From NCBI GenBank assembly GCA_001781105.1, contig MFKV01000004.1:1-45821 (forward strand): a stretch of DNA of 45,821 bases. The letters run 5' to 3'. This document shows positions 25,225-34,391 of the stretch, piece after piece. This stretch comes from Candidatus Kaiserbacteria bacterium RIFCSPHIGHO2_01_FULL_54_36 (GTDB lineage: Bacteria; Patescibacteriota; Minisyncoccia; Phycocordibacterales; UBA2100). A program made the position numbers and the translations under genes. Positions within the stretch are counted from its first letter, which is position 1. Each line of letters starts with the position of its first letter. The notes beneath the pieces are model-generated. The model was not told the origin of the DNA. It made no database searches and worked only from the letters and a program-made list of their open reading frames with translations.

Positions 25225-26232
25225 CTAGATCGTTTCCTTGCTGTCGGAGAAATAGACTTTGTTGCGAGAGATGCCGAGCGATCTCAGTCGCTTAAGCACA
25301 AAATCTTGCATTGTTTTCTCGCTTTTGAATTCGACGACTTTCTTATCGTCTATCACTGCCCACGCGCCAACGTCGCGCAAGACATCGGTCTTGCTGAACA
25401 CGATGTGCGTGACGCCGTTCATACGGATAGCGCGCTCGAGCGAAGCCATGTTCATCCAATTCGTCTGCCGGCGGCGGCCGGTCGTTGCACCAAACTCTTC
25501 GCCGATGTCGCCGATTGTATCGAACACCGCCCCCACAGGCTGAAATTTCTTGCTGCCGACGTAGGTCTCGTAGATCTTCGCGACTCCCCACACGCTGCGG
25601 ACTGCATGTGCAGGTAGGCCGTTCAGGAGTGCGCCGGCGGTCGTGCAGTGCGAAGAAGTGACGAACGGATAGTCGCCCCAGTCGATGTCGAGTCCGAATC
25701 CTTGCGCGCCCTCAGCAAGAACATGTTTGTTGCCTTTCACCTCAAACCACTCGTCATACAGGTCGATGAGGTAGGGCTTGAGAGCCTTCACATGCTCGGC
25801 GCGAAGCCCGGTGCGGCCGTACTTGTCGCGGTACGCAGGTCCATTGCCACGGCCGGTCGTGCCGATCTTGCCACCCTTCTGTTTGTCCTCATTCTTGTGC
25901 GCATCGGTTATGACATGCGTGTTCTTCGCAATGAAGATCTTCCCTTTCGTGCGCACGCCACCCTTTTCGAGCATGGCTATCTCGCGGAAGAATTGATCAG
26001 GATCGAGTACGCAGCCGGAGCCGATAATGGATTTGATGCCAAAAAAAACGCCCGCCGGAATATGGTGGGTGATGAATTTCTTCCCTTTGTGGAAGATCGT
26101 GTGCCCGGCGTTGCATCCGCCGTTGTAGCGGAGCACGTGGGTGTAGGAGTGTTTATTTGCCAAATAGTGGGCAACTTTGCCCTTGCCACAATCTCCATAC
26201 TGGAGATCAACTATGACATCCAAAGTCAACAC
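25225..26232 (-). CDS. purA: Adenylosuccinate synthetase, short form (~335 aa)
   Basis: VDLQYGDCGKGKVAHYLA, NGGCNAGHTI, GTTGRGNGPAYRDKYGRTGLR, EGAQGFGLDIDWGDYPFVTSS. Confidence 0.9.
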   Translation of the reverse strand: MLTLDVIVDLQYGDCGKGKVAHYLANKHSYTHVLRYNGGCNAGHTIFHKGKKFITHHIPAGVFFGIKSIIGSGCVLDPDQFFREIAMLEKGGVRTKGKIFIAKNTHVITDAHKNEDKQKGGKIGTTGRGNGPAYRDKYGRTGLRAEHVKALKPYLIDLYDEWFEVKGNKHVLAEGAQGFGLDIDWGDYPFVTSSHCTTAGALLNGLPAHAVRSVWGVAKIYETYVGSKKFQPVGAVFDTIGDIGEEFGATTGRRRQTNWMNMASLERAIRMNGVTHIVFSKTDVLRDVGAWAVIDDKKVVEFKSEKTMQDFVLKRLRSLGISRNKVYFSDSKETI

Positions 26233-26334
26233 AGCTGCCGTAGTCTAGCAGACCACGGGCCTCGCCGCAAATGCCGCAATTTAGAGAAATATTCGAATTA
26301 TAAGAAACGCTGTTTGCAGGAGATTGTGCATAAT

Positions 26335-27447
26335 TTAGAAAGGATTACGGATGCCATTGCGTATCTCGAAGTGCAGGTGCGAACCAGTTGACTTGCCTGT
26401 AGAGCCAACGTATCCGATCACTTGGCCCTGGACAACGTGCTGCCCCCCTTCAACCGCGACCCGGGACTGGTGCGCGTAGAGGGTTTGCGAGCCATTGGCA
26501 TGCCTGATGACGACGTAATTGCCGTAGCCTGTGTTCCACCCACTTTCTTTGGCGACAATGACATCGCCTTCAGCCGAAGCAAGTATCGGCGTGCCGACAG
26601 GAGCTGCCAAGTCCACGCCGTTGTAGCCGTGGACGCCCTGCGTCTTCACGTAGCGGGCAAGCGGGATCATGTAGTAGCCGATCTGTATTGCCGTGCCTTT
26701 CGGCCCCGAGAGTATGGCTATTGTCCCAGTTTTTGAAGAAGAATTCTTCGACAGCACAGGGGCTGCCGCGACTTCGCCGTCGGGAATAAGAATATCTACT
26801 CCGACAGCAAGGTTCCCATCAGTAATATCATTGAATGTTGCGATCTCCGTGACATCCGCTCCAAATCGCTTCGCTACGCTTGCGAGCGTATCGCCCTTCT
26901 TGACCGTGTACTTAACCCCCGTAACTGGAAGAATGACGAGCTTCTGCCCTATCTGTAGCGCGCTTCCTCGCGGCAAATCGTTGGCCCATATAATCGTATT
27001 GGGCGAGACGTTGAAAAGCTTCGCTACGCCATTCAGCGTATCTCCCGATCGAACGATGTAGAGGCTAATCGTAGAGTTCTTGGGTTTTTCAATATCCGCG
27101 ATGGTTCCGGACGGGCCTTCTTCTGGGACAAGGGCTGAGTTGTCGGCAATATTTATCTCACCGCCACCGCGGCCGGCCATCGGGTCAGCGTTCATCGCGG
27201 GCTTGGGTAGCGCCATGGTCTGGAGATTACTTCCGCCTGAGACAGCGTTGGTCTGCCTTTCTGGCTTTTGCAGTATTGCAGCCATAAAATTCCCTAAAAC
27301 AGACGCCCGCGCGGTCGCGGGCAGAAGGGTGCCAAGCACGAGGATAAGCGATATGAGAGTAGCCGCCGTGCGCACGGATCTCAACGATGTATATTTCACC
27401 GCTCGCGGAATTGCCAAATCCGCCTGCGGATCACTTTTTTTACCCAA
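26335..27447 (-). CDS. LysM-domain M23 family metallopeptidase
   Basis: Two LysM repeats (YIVRSGDTLNGVAKLFNV, YTVKKGDTLASVAKRFG) and M23 GVHGYNGVDLAAPVGTPILASAEG..HLHFEIR. Confidence 0.93.
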   Translation of the reverse strand: MGKKSDPQADLAIPRAVKYTSLRSVRTAATLISLILVLGTLLPATARASVLGNFMAAILQKPERQTNAVSGGSNLQTMALPKPAMNADPMAGRGGGEINIADNSALVPEEGPSGTIADIEKPKNSTISLYIVRSGDTLNGVAKLFNVSPNTIIWANDLPRGSALQIGQKLVILPVTGVKYTVKKGDTLASVAKRFGADVTEIATFNDITDGNLAVGVDILIPDGEVAAAPVLSKNSSSKTGTIAILSGPKGTAIQIGYYMIPLARYVKTQGVHGYNGVDLAAPVGTPILASAEGDVIVAKESGWNTGYGNYVVIRHANGSQTLYAHQSRVAVEGGQHVVQGQVIGYVGSTGKSTGSHLHFEIRNGIRNPF

Positions 27448-27705
27448 AATAAGCCTACAAAATGTCTAACTGGAGCCACGGCACGGGCAGAAGATCGGAA
27501 ATATGGCTCTAAATCTCGCTCAAAAAAGACAACTGCGAGACGAGCCGGGAACAGGAAGTGCCGCTCCGTTCACTCTACCCTCATGGTTGTTCATGGTCAA
27601 TTCATATTGAGTTTGGGCGGTGGATAACGGTACGTGTCAATGGATTTTAGTCATATTTTAAGCCATTTCCTAAATGAAGGAGCAGACGCATGCTATAGTC
27701 CGCGC

Positions 27706-29613
27706 ATGTCTGTGCTCGATACTCTCAATGATCGACAGCAAACTGCTGTCCTCCATACCGAGGGACCACTTTTGATAATCGCCGGTGCCGGAGCGGGAAA
27801 AACGAAGACCATTACCCATCGGATTGCCCACCTCATCGAGAAAGGGACGCACGCGTACAGGATACTTGCGCTCACATTTACCAACAAAGCAGCAGGTGAG
27901 ATGCGCGAGCGGGTCCGGAAACTCGTGCCCGCCGGGCGCGGGGTGCCTCTCATTTCTACCTTTCACTCCCTGGGCGTGCGGATCTTGCGAGAATTCGCCG
28001 GACGTGCAGGAATTGAACGCAATTTCAGTATTTGGGATCACGACGACAGCCTGCGGGCGCTCAAGCGAATTCTTGATACGAAAGATGATTCTCTCGCACC
28101 GCGCGCCGCACTCTCGCGGATCTCCCGCGAGAAAGGGGCGGGCATCACGGTTGAAGCATTCGAGAAAGCTGCTCGCAATTTTAGGGAGCGCGACATCGCA
28201 CGCGCGTGGCAGCAATATGAAAATGCACTTCACGAAGAGGGGGCGCTCGATTTTGACGACTTACTAGTCCGCACATTGCGGCTTCTGCAAAACTCTCATG
28301 ATGTGCTCTCGCTCTTGCAAGAGCGCTGGACTCATCTCACGATAGATGAATATCAAGATACCAACTTTGTGCAATACGAGATCGCGAGGCTCTTGGCGGG
28401 GGCGCGAATGAATATCTGTGTCGTTGGCGACATCGACCAAAATATATACAGCTGGCGAGGGGCCGATATCGGACACCTGTTGCAATTCGAACATGCGTTC
28501 CCCAATACGGCGGTGGTGACCCTCGAGCAAAATTATCGCTCCACCCGCACCATACTTGCTGCAGCGAATTCGGTCATCGAGAAGAACATTCGCCGCAAGC
28601 CAAAGAATTTATTTACGGAAGGTGAGATCGGGGAGCCGATATTGCTCTATGGCGCACAAAACGAAGTGGACGAGGCATGGTTCGTTGCCGGCGCCGCCAC
28701 AAAACTTACCGAACGTGGGGTGATGCCAAGCGAGATCGCGGTCCTGTATCGCGAAAATTTCCAATCGCGAGTTCTCGAAGAGGCATGTCTGCATATGGGA
28801 GTGCCCTACCTTGTGCTCGGTACACGGTTCTTCGAGCGCAAGGAAGTAAAAGACCTCCTCAGCTACCTGCGCGCGAGCCTCAACCCGAAGAATCGCACCG
28901 ACCTTATCCGCATCGCAGGAGTCCCAGCCCGTGGCATCGGCCGCGTAACGATAGAGAAGATGCTCGCAGGACAAGGCGGCGACCTGCCAGCTGGAGCGCG
29001 CTCGAAGGTAGCGGCATTCCGGCAGGTACTTTTGAGTATTCAGAAAGCTATTGGCGTGCTCCCGGCATCCGAAGCTGTCAGGTTCGCCGCAGAAGCGAGC
29101 GGGATGGAGAAAATGTTTAAAGATATGGGTGAAGAAGGAAGAGAGCGGCTCCTAAACATCGGCGAGCTTATCAACGTGGCGACCAAATACGATTCTGCGA
29201 AGCCGTCGGAGGGAATCGAGCAACTTTTGGAAGAAGCGGCGCTTCAGAGCGAGCAAGATGGCCTCGGCGTCTCGGGAAGCCCTAGTGAAAGACCTGAAGC
29301 GCTCTCGCTCATGACCGTGCACGCATCGAAGGGACTTGAATTCGAGGCGGTCTTTATCGTTGGCTTAGAACAAGGCTTATTTCCATGGACGCGCGTCGAC
29401 GAGAATCGCGATCCGGAGGAAGAGCGGCGTTTGTTCTATGTAGCGCTTACGCGAGCGAAGAAGCGCTTATTCCTATCGTACGCCGACGAGCGAATGAAAT
29501 ATGGCTCTCGGGATCGCGCCATTCCTTCTGAATTTTTGAGTGACATTGATGCCCGGCTCATAGAATATGCCCGGCCCTACACAACGACCTATGAGGAAAA
29601 AACGATCCGGTAG
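27706..29613 (+). CDS. pcrA: UvrD/PcrA superfamily 1 DNA helicase
   Basis: LNDRQQTAVLHTEGPLLIIAGAGAGKTKTITHRIAHLIE..LTVDEYQDTN-like TIDEYQDTN..SLMTVHASKGLEFEAVFIVGLEQGLFP. Confidence 0.95.
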   Translation: MSVLDTLNDRQQTAVLHTEGPLLIIAGAGAGKTKTITHRIAHLIEKGTHAYRILALTFTNKAAGEMRERVRKLVPAGRGVPLISTFHSLGVRILREFAGRAGIERNFSIWDHDDSLRALKRILDTKDDSLAPRAALSRISREKGAGITVEAFEKAARNFRERDIARAWQQYENALHEEGALDFDDLLVRTLRLLQNSHDVLSLLQERWTHLTIDEYQDTNFVQYEIARLLAGARMNICVVGDIDQNIYSWRGADIGHLLQFEHAFPNTAVVTLEQNYRSTRTILAAANSVIEKNIRRKPKNLFTEGEIGEPILLYGAQNEVDEAWFVAGAATKLTERGVMPSEIAVLYRENFQSRVLEEACLHMGVPYLVLGTRFFERKEVKDLLSYLRASLNPKNRTDLIRIAGVPARGIGRVTIEKMLAGQGGDLPAGARSKVAAFRQVLLSIQKAIGVLPASEAVRFAAEASGMEKMFKDMGEEGRERLLNIGELINVATKYDSAKPSEGIEQLLEEAALQSEQDGLGVSGSPSERPEALSLMTVHASKGLEFEAVFIVGLEQGLFPWTRVDENRDPEEERRLFYVALTRAKKRLFLSYADERMKYGSRDRAIPSEFLSDIDARLIEYARPYTTTYEEKTIR

Positions 29614-30388
29614 GGGAGCACGGCTTGGGCAGCATTTTCTCACCGGGTTGTGGGCTGCAAAGAAGTTAGCTGAGGCGATCGCAGTGCTCCCAAGTGAAAC
29701 GATCCTTGAGATAGGGCCAGGAAAAGGGGCGCTTACGAAAGAATTGCTTGCCCTGGCCGGGCAGGCAACTGGCGCGCATGTCGTTGCAATAGAGAAAGAT
29801 GAAGCGCTTGTCGAGCAGTTACAAAAAACATTCGCACGCGAAATTACTGACGAGAAGCTTACGCTCGTCCATCAAGATATCAGGGATTTCGAACCTGCCA
29901 CCTGGAACCTGGCACCTGGAACCTATATCGTTGCTGCAAATATCCCATACTACATCACCGGCGAGATCATCAGAAAATTCTTAACCGCGGATATGCAGCC
30001 GCGCGAAATGGCACTCCTGGTGCAAAAGGAGGTTGCCGATCGGATCATAGCGCGCAACGGCAAAGAGAGCCTTCTCTCGCTTTCAGTAAAAGCCTATGGC
30101 GCGCCGAAAATCGTTGCGAATGTCTCGCGTGGCAACTTTTCGCCACCCCCGTCAGTTGATTCAGCGATACTGCTTATTGAAAACATCTCGAGAAGTTTTT
30201 TTGCGGACCTTGATGAGGAGAAGTTTTTTGAGGTACTACACACGGGGTTTGGTTCAAAAAGGAAACAGTTGTCAGGCAACTTGAAAAAGAAATTCGGCGA
30301 TATTGCACTGCCAGACGTTCCGAAGAATATCCGTGCTGAGGACGTCGCTCTTGATCAGTGGAAGAAAATTGTCCAGCAGCTTTTCTAG
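29591..30388 (+). CDS. rsmA: 16S rRNA dimethyladenosine transferase (RsmA/KsgA)
   Basis: ARLGQHFL, ILEIGPGKGALTKELL, VAANIPYYITGEIIRKF; 23-nt overlap with pcrA. Confidence 0.95.
   Translation: MRKKRSGRGARLGQHFLTGLWAAKKLAEAIAVLPSETILEIGPGKGALTKELLALAGQATGAHVVAIEKDEALVEQLQKTFAREITDEKLTLVHQDIRDFEPATWNLAPGTYIVAANIPYYITGEIIRKFLTADMQPREMALLVQKEVADRIIARNGKESLLSLSVKAYGAPKIVANVSRGNFSPPPSVDSAILLIENISRSFFADLDEEKFFEVLHTGFGSKRKQLSGNLKKKFGDIALPDVPKNIRAEDVALDQWKKIVQQLF
29893..29924. repeat. Heptameric tandem array inside rsmA
   Basis: ACCTGCC ACCTGGA ACCTGGC ACCTGGA ACCT. Confidence 0.8.
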
Positions 30389-30407
30389 AACTTTAGCAAA
30401 GCAGTCG

Positions 30408-30722
30408 CTAGCGACTGCTCCCCATCATCGTGATATAGGTTCCCGGCCAGACGATGACCGGCTGAATAGAGATGATGCAGTAGTACGGCGCTCCGGCAAG
30501 CCCCAAGAGCCATTGCCCCGCGTGCGTGGGCGGTCCGAATTGATAGGTCTTAGTCGAAGGGGTCCAGATGTAGGGGCCGCCGCGCGGAGGACCAAGGCTC
30601 GCATAGATCGCCTTGTTGTAGCACGGGCGAACGGTGCCAGCTTGCCCTCCAAAAGGGAACGCCATCGCCGTCATAGGAGCTACAAGAAGCGCTATCGTTG
30701 CCGCTACTGCGAACCTGTGCAT
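30408..30722 (-). CDS. Small secreted hypothetical protein
   Basis: Signal peptide MHRFAVAATIALLVAPMTAMA; TACAAT 6 nt upstream of ATG. Confidence 0.65.
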   Translation of the reverse strand: MHRFAVAATIALLVAPMTAMAFPFGGQAGTVRPCYNKAIYASLGPPRGGPYIWTPSTKTYQFGPPTHAGQWLLGLAGAPYYCIISIQPVIVWPGTYITMMGSSR

Positions 30723-30761
30723 GCACACATTGTAGCATTGTGAAGCTGGTATAGTTATGCA

Positions 30762-31658
30762 ATGGAATGGCTGCGCGCACACCCGTATATATCCGCACTC
30801 TCCGCAGCGGCAATCATTTTCTTAGTTGGCATATATATAGTGCAGCGGCAAGTGGCGGGCCCGATTCATTCAGGAACTTCAACCTGGGAAGGGGCAACCT
30901 CTCCGTTTCTCAATCCGACCGGTTACGCGACCATACATAGTGCGCCCGGCACGCCCCAAACACAGGAAAATATCATGCAGAACGTAACGAGTGGGCCGCC
31001 GTATACCTACACTCCGCCTACCACCGCGCCCACCGATACAAATACGAACAGTGATGATTCATTTGATTTTGATGCGTTCATCAAGACGCTTTCTTCTGGT
31101 CAGAACCGCACAACGGCTGGCACGAAGCAGGCAGAGATCGATACGCCCGCATACTCCTTCATCCCAAGCAAACTTATGAGCGCGACGAGCGCACCAGACA
31201 GACGAACTGACATGGAGCAAAAGCTCTACGATTATGGCAACGAGGTCGGATCGTTCATCCAGTCATTCGAAGACCAGCATCCTGGCGTTGCCCAGATCCT
31301 CAAGAATCAGGTGGAAGACCGAAACGATGCGTCAAAGGCCGCAGCGGTGGTAGCAATCGCCGACGCACTGAAAAGCGTTGGCAACAACCTTACTATCATC
31401 GACAACGTTCCCTCGCAGATGGCAGTAGTCCATGTCCGCGTGGCAAAAAGCTACATTGCGATCGGCACGAACCTCGCACTCGTGCCCCAAGCGCAAAATG
31501 ATGCGGATTTCCTCAAAGCAATAGAGACCTACAACGCCCACGCTGACACGTTTGTCAAAAATTACGTTGCGCTTGCCGAGCTGTTCGGCGCATACGGGAT
31601 CGTTTTCGCTTCGATCGATGCTGGTTCAGTCTTCACGTTCACCCCAAACAGCTTGTAG
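30762..31658 (+). CDS. Membrane-anchored hypothetical protein in the T4SS-like locus
   Basis: N-terminal TM YISALSAAAIIFLVGIYIV; TATAGT 6 nt before ATG. Confidence 0.65.
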   Translation: MEWLRAHPYISALSAAAIIFLVGIYIVQRQVAGPIHSGTSTWEGATSPFLNPTGYATIHSAPGTPQTQENIMQNVTSGPPYTYTPPTTAPTDTNTNSDDSFDFDAFIKTLSSGQNRTTAGTKQAEIDTPAYSFIPSKLMSATSAPDRRTDMEQKLYDYGNEVGSFIQSFEDQHPGVAQILKNQVEDRNDASKAAAVVAIADALKSVGNNLTIIDNVPSQMAVVHVRVAKSYIAIGTNLALVPQAQNDADFLKAIETYNAHADTFVKNYVALAELFGAYGIVFASIDAGSVFTFTPNSL

Positions 31659-31743
31659 CTCGTAGCTGGTAGCCCGCAGTGGGAACCCATCTGAGTTTTC
31701 CCTGTTTTGCTACAAGCGACAGGCTTCGAGCTACAAGCCTGAG
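31649..31743. repeat. Inverted pair of heptameric arrays
   Basis: CAGCTTG TAGCTCG TAGCTGG TAGCCCG and GCTACAA GCGACAG GCTTCGA GCTACAA GCCTGAG. Confidence 0.8.
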
Positions 31744-31756
31744 TTATAATTCATAC

Positions 31757-32614
31757 GTGGAAAAAGAACGCGCGTACAGGAGCGTGAGTTTTTGCATTAT
31801 GCGCGCACGCTCTGCGTATTTCTTACGATCGACGAGCTCGTATCAGCGCGGCTTTTCTCCCATCGTGGTCACCGCGACACTTTCATTGGTTGCACTGCTT
31901 GCCGTCACAGGCTGGCAGATAGATAGAGTGGTGCGCAACAAAAACGTGGCGACTTCGTACGTCGCGAAAGCGGCGCTTCAGGCGCAAGATGACAGTGGTA
32001 TCGATCTCTCAACATTCCTTTCTGATTCAGCAGAGGTGGGGAGCACGGTGATCGGAAGCACGGTGCTCGATGGACTTATTGGCAAATACAACTCTCTTCA
32101 AGCGCAAGGCATCTATACGGAAGAAGTGGGAGAGAAGGTGGCGGAAAAAATGGCAGCGACTCTCACGGCTCCCGTTGCCTACCGCACCTACGCCGCAGCT
32201 GATGTCACCACCGTGCCGGACACGTCATATGAGCGCATGCTTGCGTACCGAAGCGATTTGCAGACATCGCTTTCTCCACTACTTAAAAATACGCAGGCTG
32301 AATTTGAGATATTCGCGTACTATGTAAAGACAAACGATGCCTCCTACCTCACGGAACTGCGGGAAGTGGCAGAAAATTACCGCGCCGCGATACGGGCAAG
32401 CGTGCGTGTCGTGGTACCCAAAGATGCACAGAACCAACACCTCGGCATCTTGAATGCGATGGAGGAATTTGCGGCCACCCTTGATGCGATGGCAGCAAAT
32501 GCCGACGACCCCTTCGCCGCAGTAACACTCCTTCGTACGTACAATCAAGCTGAACAGCACATGTTCGTCTCATACAAGTTGCTCGCCGACTACTATCGGC
32601 AGAAAAAATCATGA
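31757..32614 (+). CDS. Hypothetical protein with prepilin-like N-terminus
   Basis: SSYQRGFSPIVVTATLSLVALLAVTGW; TATAAT 6 nt before GTG 31757 (an ATG at 31799 is an alternative). Confidence 0.5.
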   Translation: MEKERAYRSVSFCIMRARSAYFLRSTSSYQRGFSPIVVTATLSLVALLAVTGWQIDRVVRNKNVATSYVAKAALQAQDDSGIDLSTFLSDSAEVGSTVIGSTVLDGLIGKYNSLQAQGIYTEEVGEKVAEKMAATLTAPVAYRTYAAADVTTVPDTSYERMLAYRSDLQTSLSPLLKNTQAEFEIFAYYVKTNDASYLTELREVAENYRAAIRASVRVVVPKDAQNQHLGILNAMEEFAATLDAMAANADDPFAAVTLLRTYNQAEQHMFVSYKLLADYYRQKKS

Positions 32615-34389
32615 AAACTCTCACGGTAAGCATCATGTTCCTCTTGCTCGCTCCAGCGTTCGCTTTTGCGCAGACGCCGCCATCGTGCGTTACTGTGAAT
32701 GGAACAGAAATATGCGCCCAGAACCCGCCGGCAGAAACGCCTCCCGCTGTTGATCCGCCGTCGGTCGCTGCCGCGTATCAGTTCATGCGCCAGGGGATCT
32801 TCGACTGCAATCTCAATGGCGCATATGCCATGTCGGTGGGTGCGATGTCAGCAACGGGCGGGGTGTATGTACCAGTAGCGGACGCCACGGTAGAGCTCAA
32901 CACTGGTATTCTTGTATACAAAGAGTGCGTGCTTCGCGAAGTGATCAATCGTGAGAAAGAAGCGGCAATGGCAGGTATCACGCGGATAGCCAACAACGGC
33001 ATCCAGACAGGGAGGAATGGTAATAAGCAATACGTCGTGAATCAGGGACGAGAACTGGTCGCGTACGCCCGCGAACCGGAATTTGTAAGGTTCCTGCAGG
33101 ATGGCACGTTGCAAAACCTCAACCCTGCGTTCGAAGGACCGGTAGGCCGTGCCGTAGCTCTCAACTTCCAGGCAGTAAATTATGCGCCAGCAAGCATACT
33201 TACATGCCCGTATCAGGGTGATCTCAATGGAATCCTCACCAATCCTACTCAATCTTTTAGCTGGAAGGGCCTTGGAGCGCTTGCCAATCCAGCGTGCAAT
33301 CCGCTCGGTGCGTACTATCTTGCGCGAGATCTGGCAGACAATCGCATCGCAGAATGCGAACAGTATTTGCGAAATCAATGGGAGTGGGGTAACGGGTATT
33401 ACGACCTGAATACTGACCCCCGAAATCCTTGCCGTGGGGATACTGTCACGCCGGCGATCACCGTGCAGCAATCGTTCCAGAATATCATTGATAGCCCGGT
33501 GCGCATGCTCGAAAGCGCCAACGATATCGGCCAGATGATCAATGCGCTCTACGCCGGCATGACGGCGCAGATCATTTCTGACAACAGGGGACTCTCTGGG
33601 CTCACACAAAGCGTCGGCGGCCGGCCGTCGTATATCGATCAGGTCGTTTCCGAAGCATCTGCAGGCTTGCGCAATGCCGCCGTCAACGTTGCGCTGCAGA
33701 ACCTCTCTGCGGCCCGACAGGTAGAGTCTGCGTATTGGCAGACGGTGAACGCAATGGGGACGGCGCTGACAACGGCAATCAGGCAACTGCGCAGCGCGGA
33801 GAATCAGTGTTGGGATCTCATCATATCGAACGCAAACGGACCACATGTGTGCGCGACAGAGCTTGCAAGCGATAAGACTTGTACCGCAACGGCAGGAGCT
33901 TGCACTACGGATAGCGACGGCAACCAGACGTGCCCTACCGGAGCGCAGCTTCGGGTCGCGACCTCAACCGCCTTCTCACAGCGGATCATTGACTCTCAAA
34001 TAGCACCGCTTGCTTCAAGTACTCTGAATAAGATAAATGTGTCGCAAAACGCGCTCCGGCTCATCGATCAGCTTATCGCCGGCGTCACGGGCACCTCGCT
34101 CGATTCTCAGCGCCTAGCGCTCCAACAGCTCGACTCGCTCATCGCGCAAAAGCTGCTTCACATCAAGCCCGATCTCGACGGGCCCAACGGCGTCATCAAA
34201 CAATTGGATAGCATACAGAGCGCAGTCTTAGGGAGCGATGGACTTGTCATAAATACCATTAAAGCGTGGGCCGATTCGATGACGATACCGCCAGGCTGGT
34301 GCAACGTGAATAATCCTGCAGTCATCGAGGCATGGAAAAAATGCTGGGACAAGGATAACCCCGATAAGTCTCGTTGCCCAATTCCATAA
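32611..34389 (+). CDS. Secreted Cys-containing hypothetical protein in the T4SS-like locus
   Basis: Signal peptide MKTLTVSIMFLLLAPAFAFAQ; overlaps the preceding gene by 4 nt. Confidence 0.65.
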   Translation: MKTLTVSIMFLLLAPAFAFAQTPPSCVTVNGTEICAQNPPAETPPAVDPPSVAAAYQFMRQGIFDCNLNGAYAMSVGAMSATGGVYVPVADATVELNTGILVYKECVLREVINREKEAAMAGITRIANNGIQTGRNGNKQYVVNQGRELVAYAREPEFVRFLQDGTLQNLNPAFEGPVGRAVALNFQAVNYAPASILTCPYQGDLNGILTNPTQSFSWKGLGALANPACNPLGAYYLARDLADNRIAECEQYLRNQWEWGNGYYDLNTDPRNPCRGDTVTPAITVQQSFQNIIDSPVRMLESANDIGQMINALYAGMTAQIISDNRGLSGLTQSVGGRPSYIDQVVSEASAGLRNAAVNVALQNLSAARQVESAYWQTVNAMGTALTTAIRQLRSAENQCWDLIISNANGPHVCATELASDKTCTATAGACTTDSDGNQTCPTGAQLRVATSTAFSQRIIDSQIAPLASSTLNKINVSQNALRLIDQLIAGVTGTSLDSQRLALQQLDSLIAQKLLHIKPDLDGPNGVIKQLDSIQSAVLGSDGLVINTIKAWADSMTIPPGWCNVNNPAVIEAWKKCWDKDNPDKSRCPIP

Positions 34390-34391
34390 GT

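Noticed and set aside
25225-26232. Phage-type PurZ (2-aminoadenine pathway)
   Set aside because: The catalytic Asp of PurA is retained in GDCGKGK, and no DatZ/MazZ partner is seen; ordinary PurA function is the simpler call.
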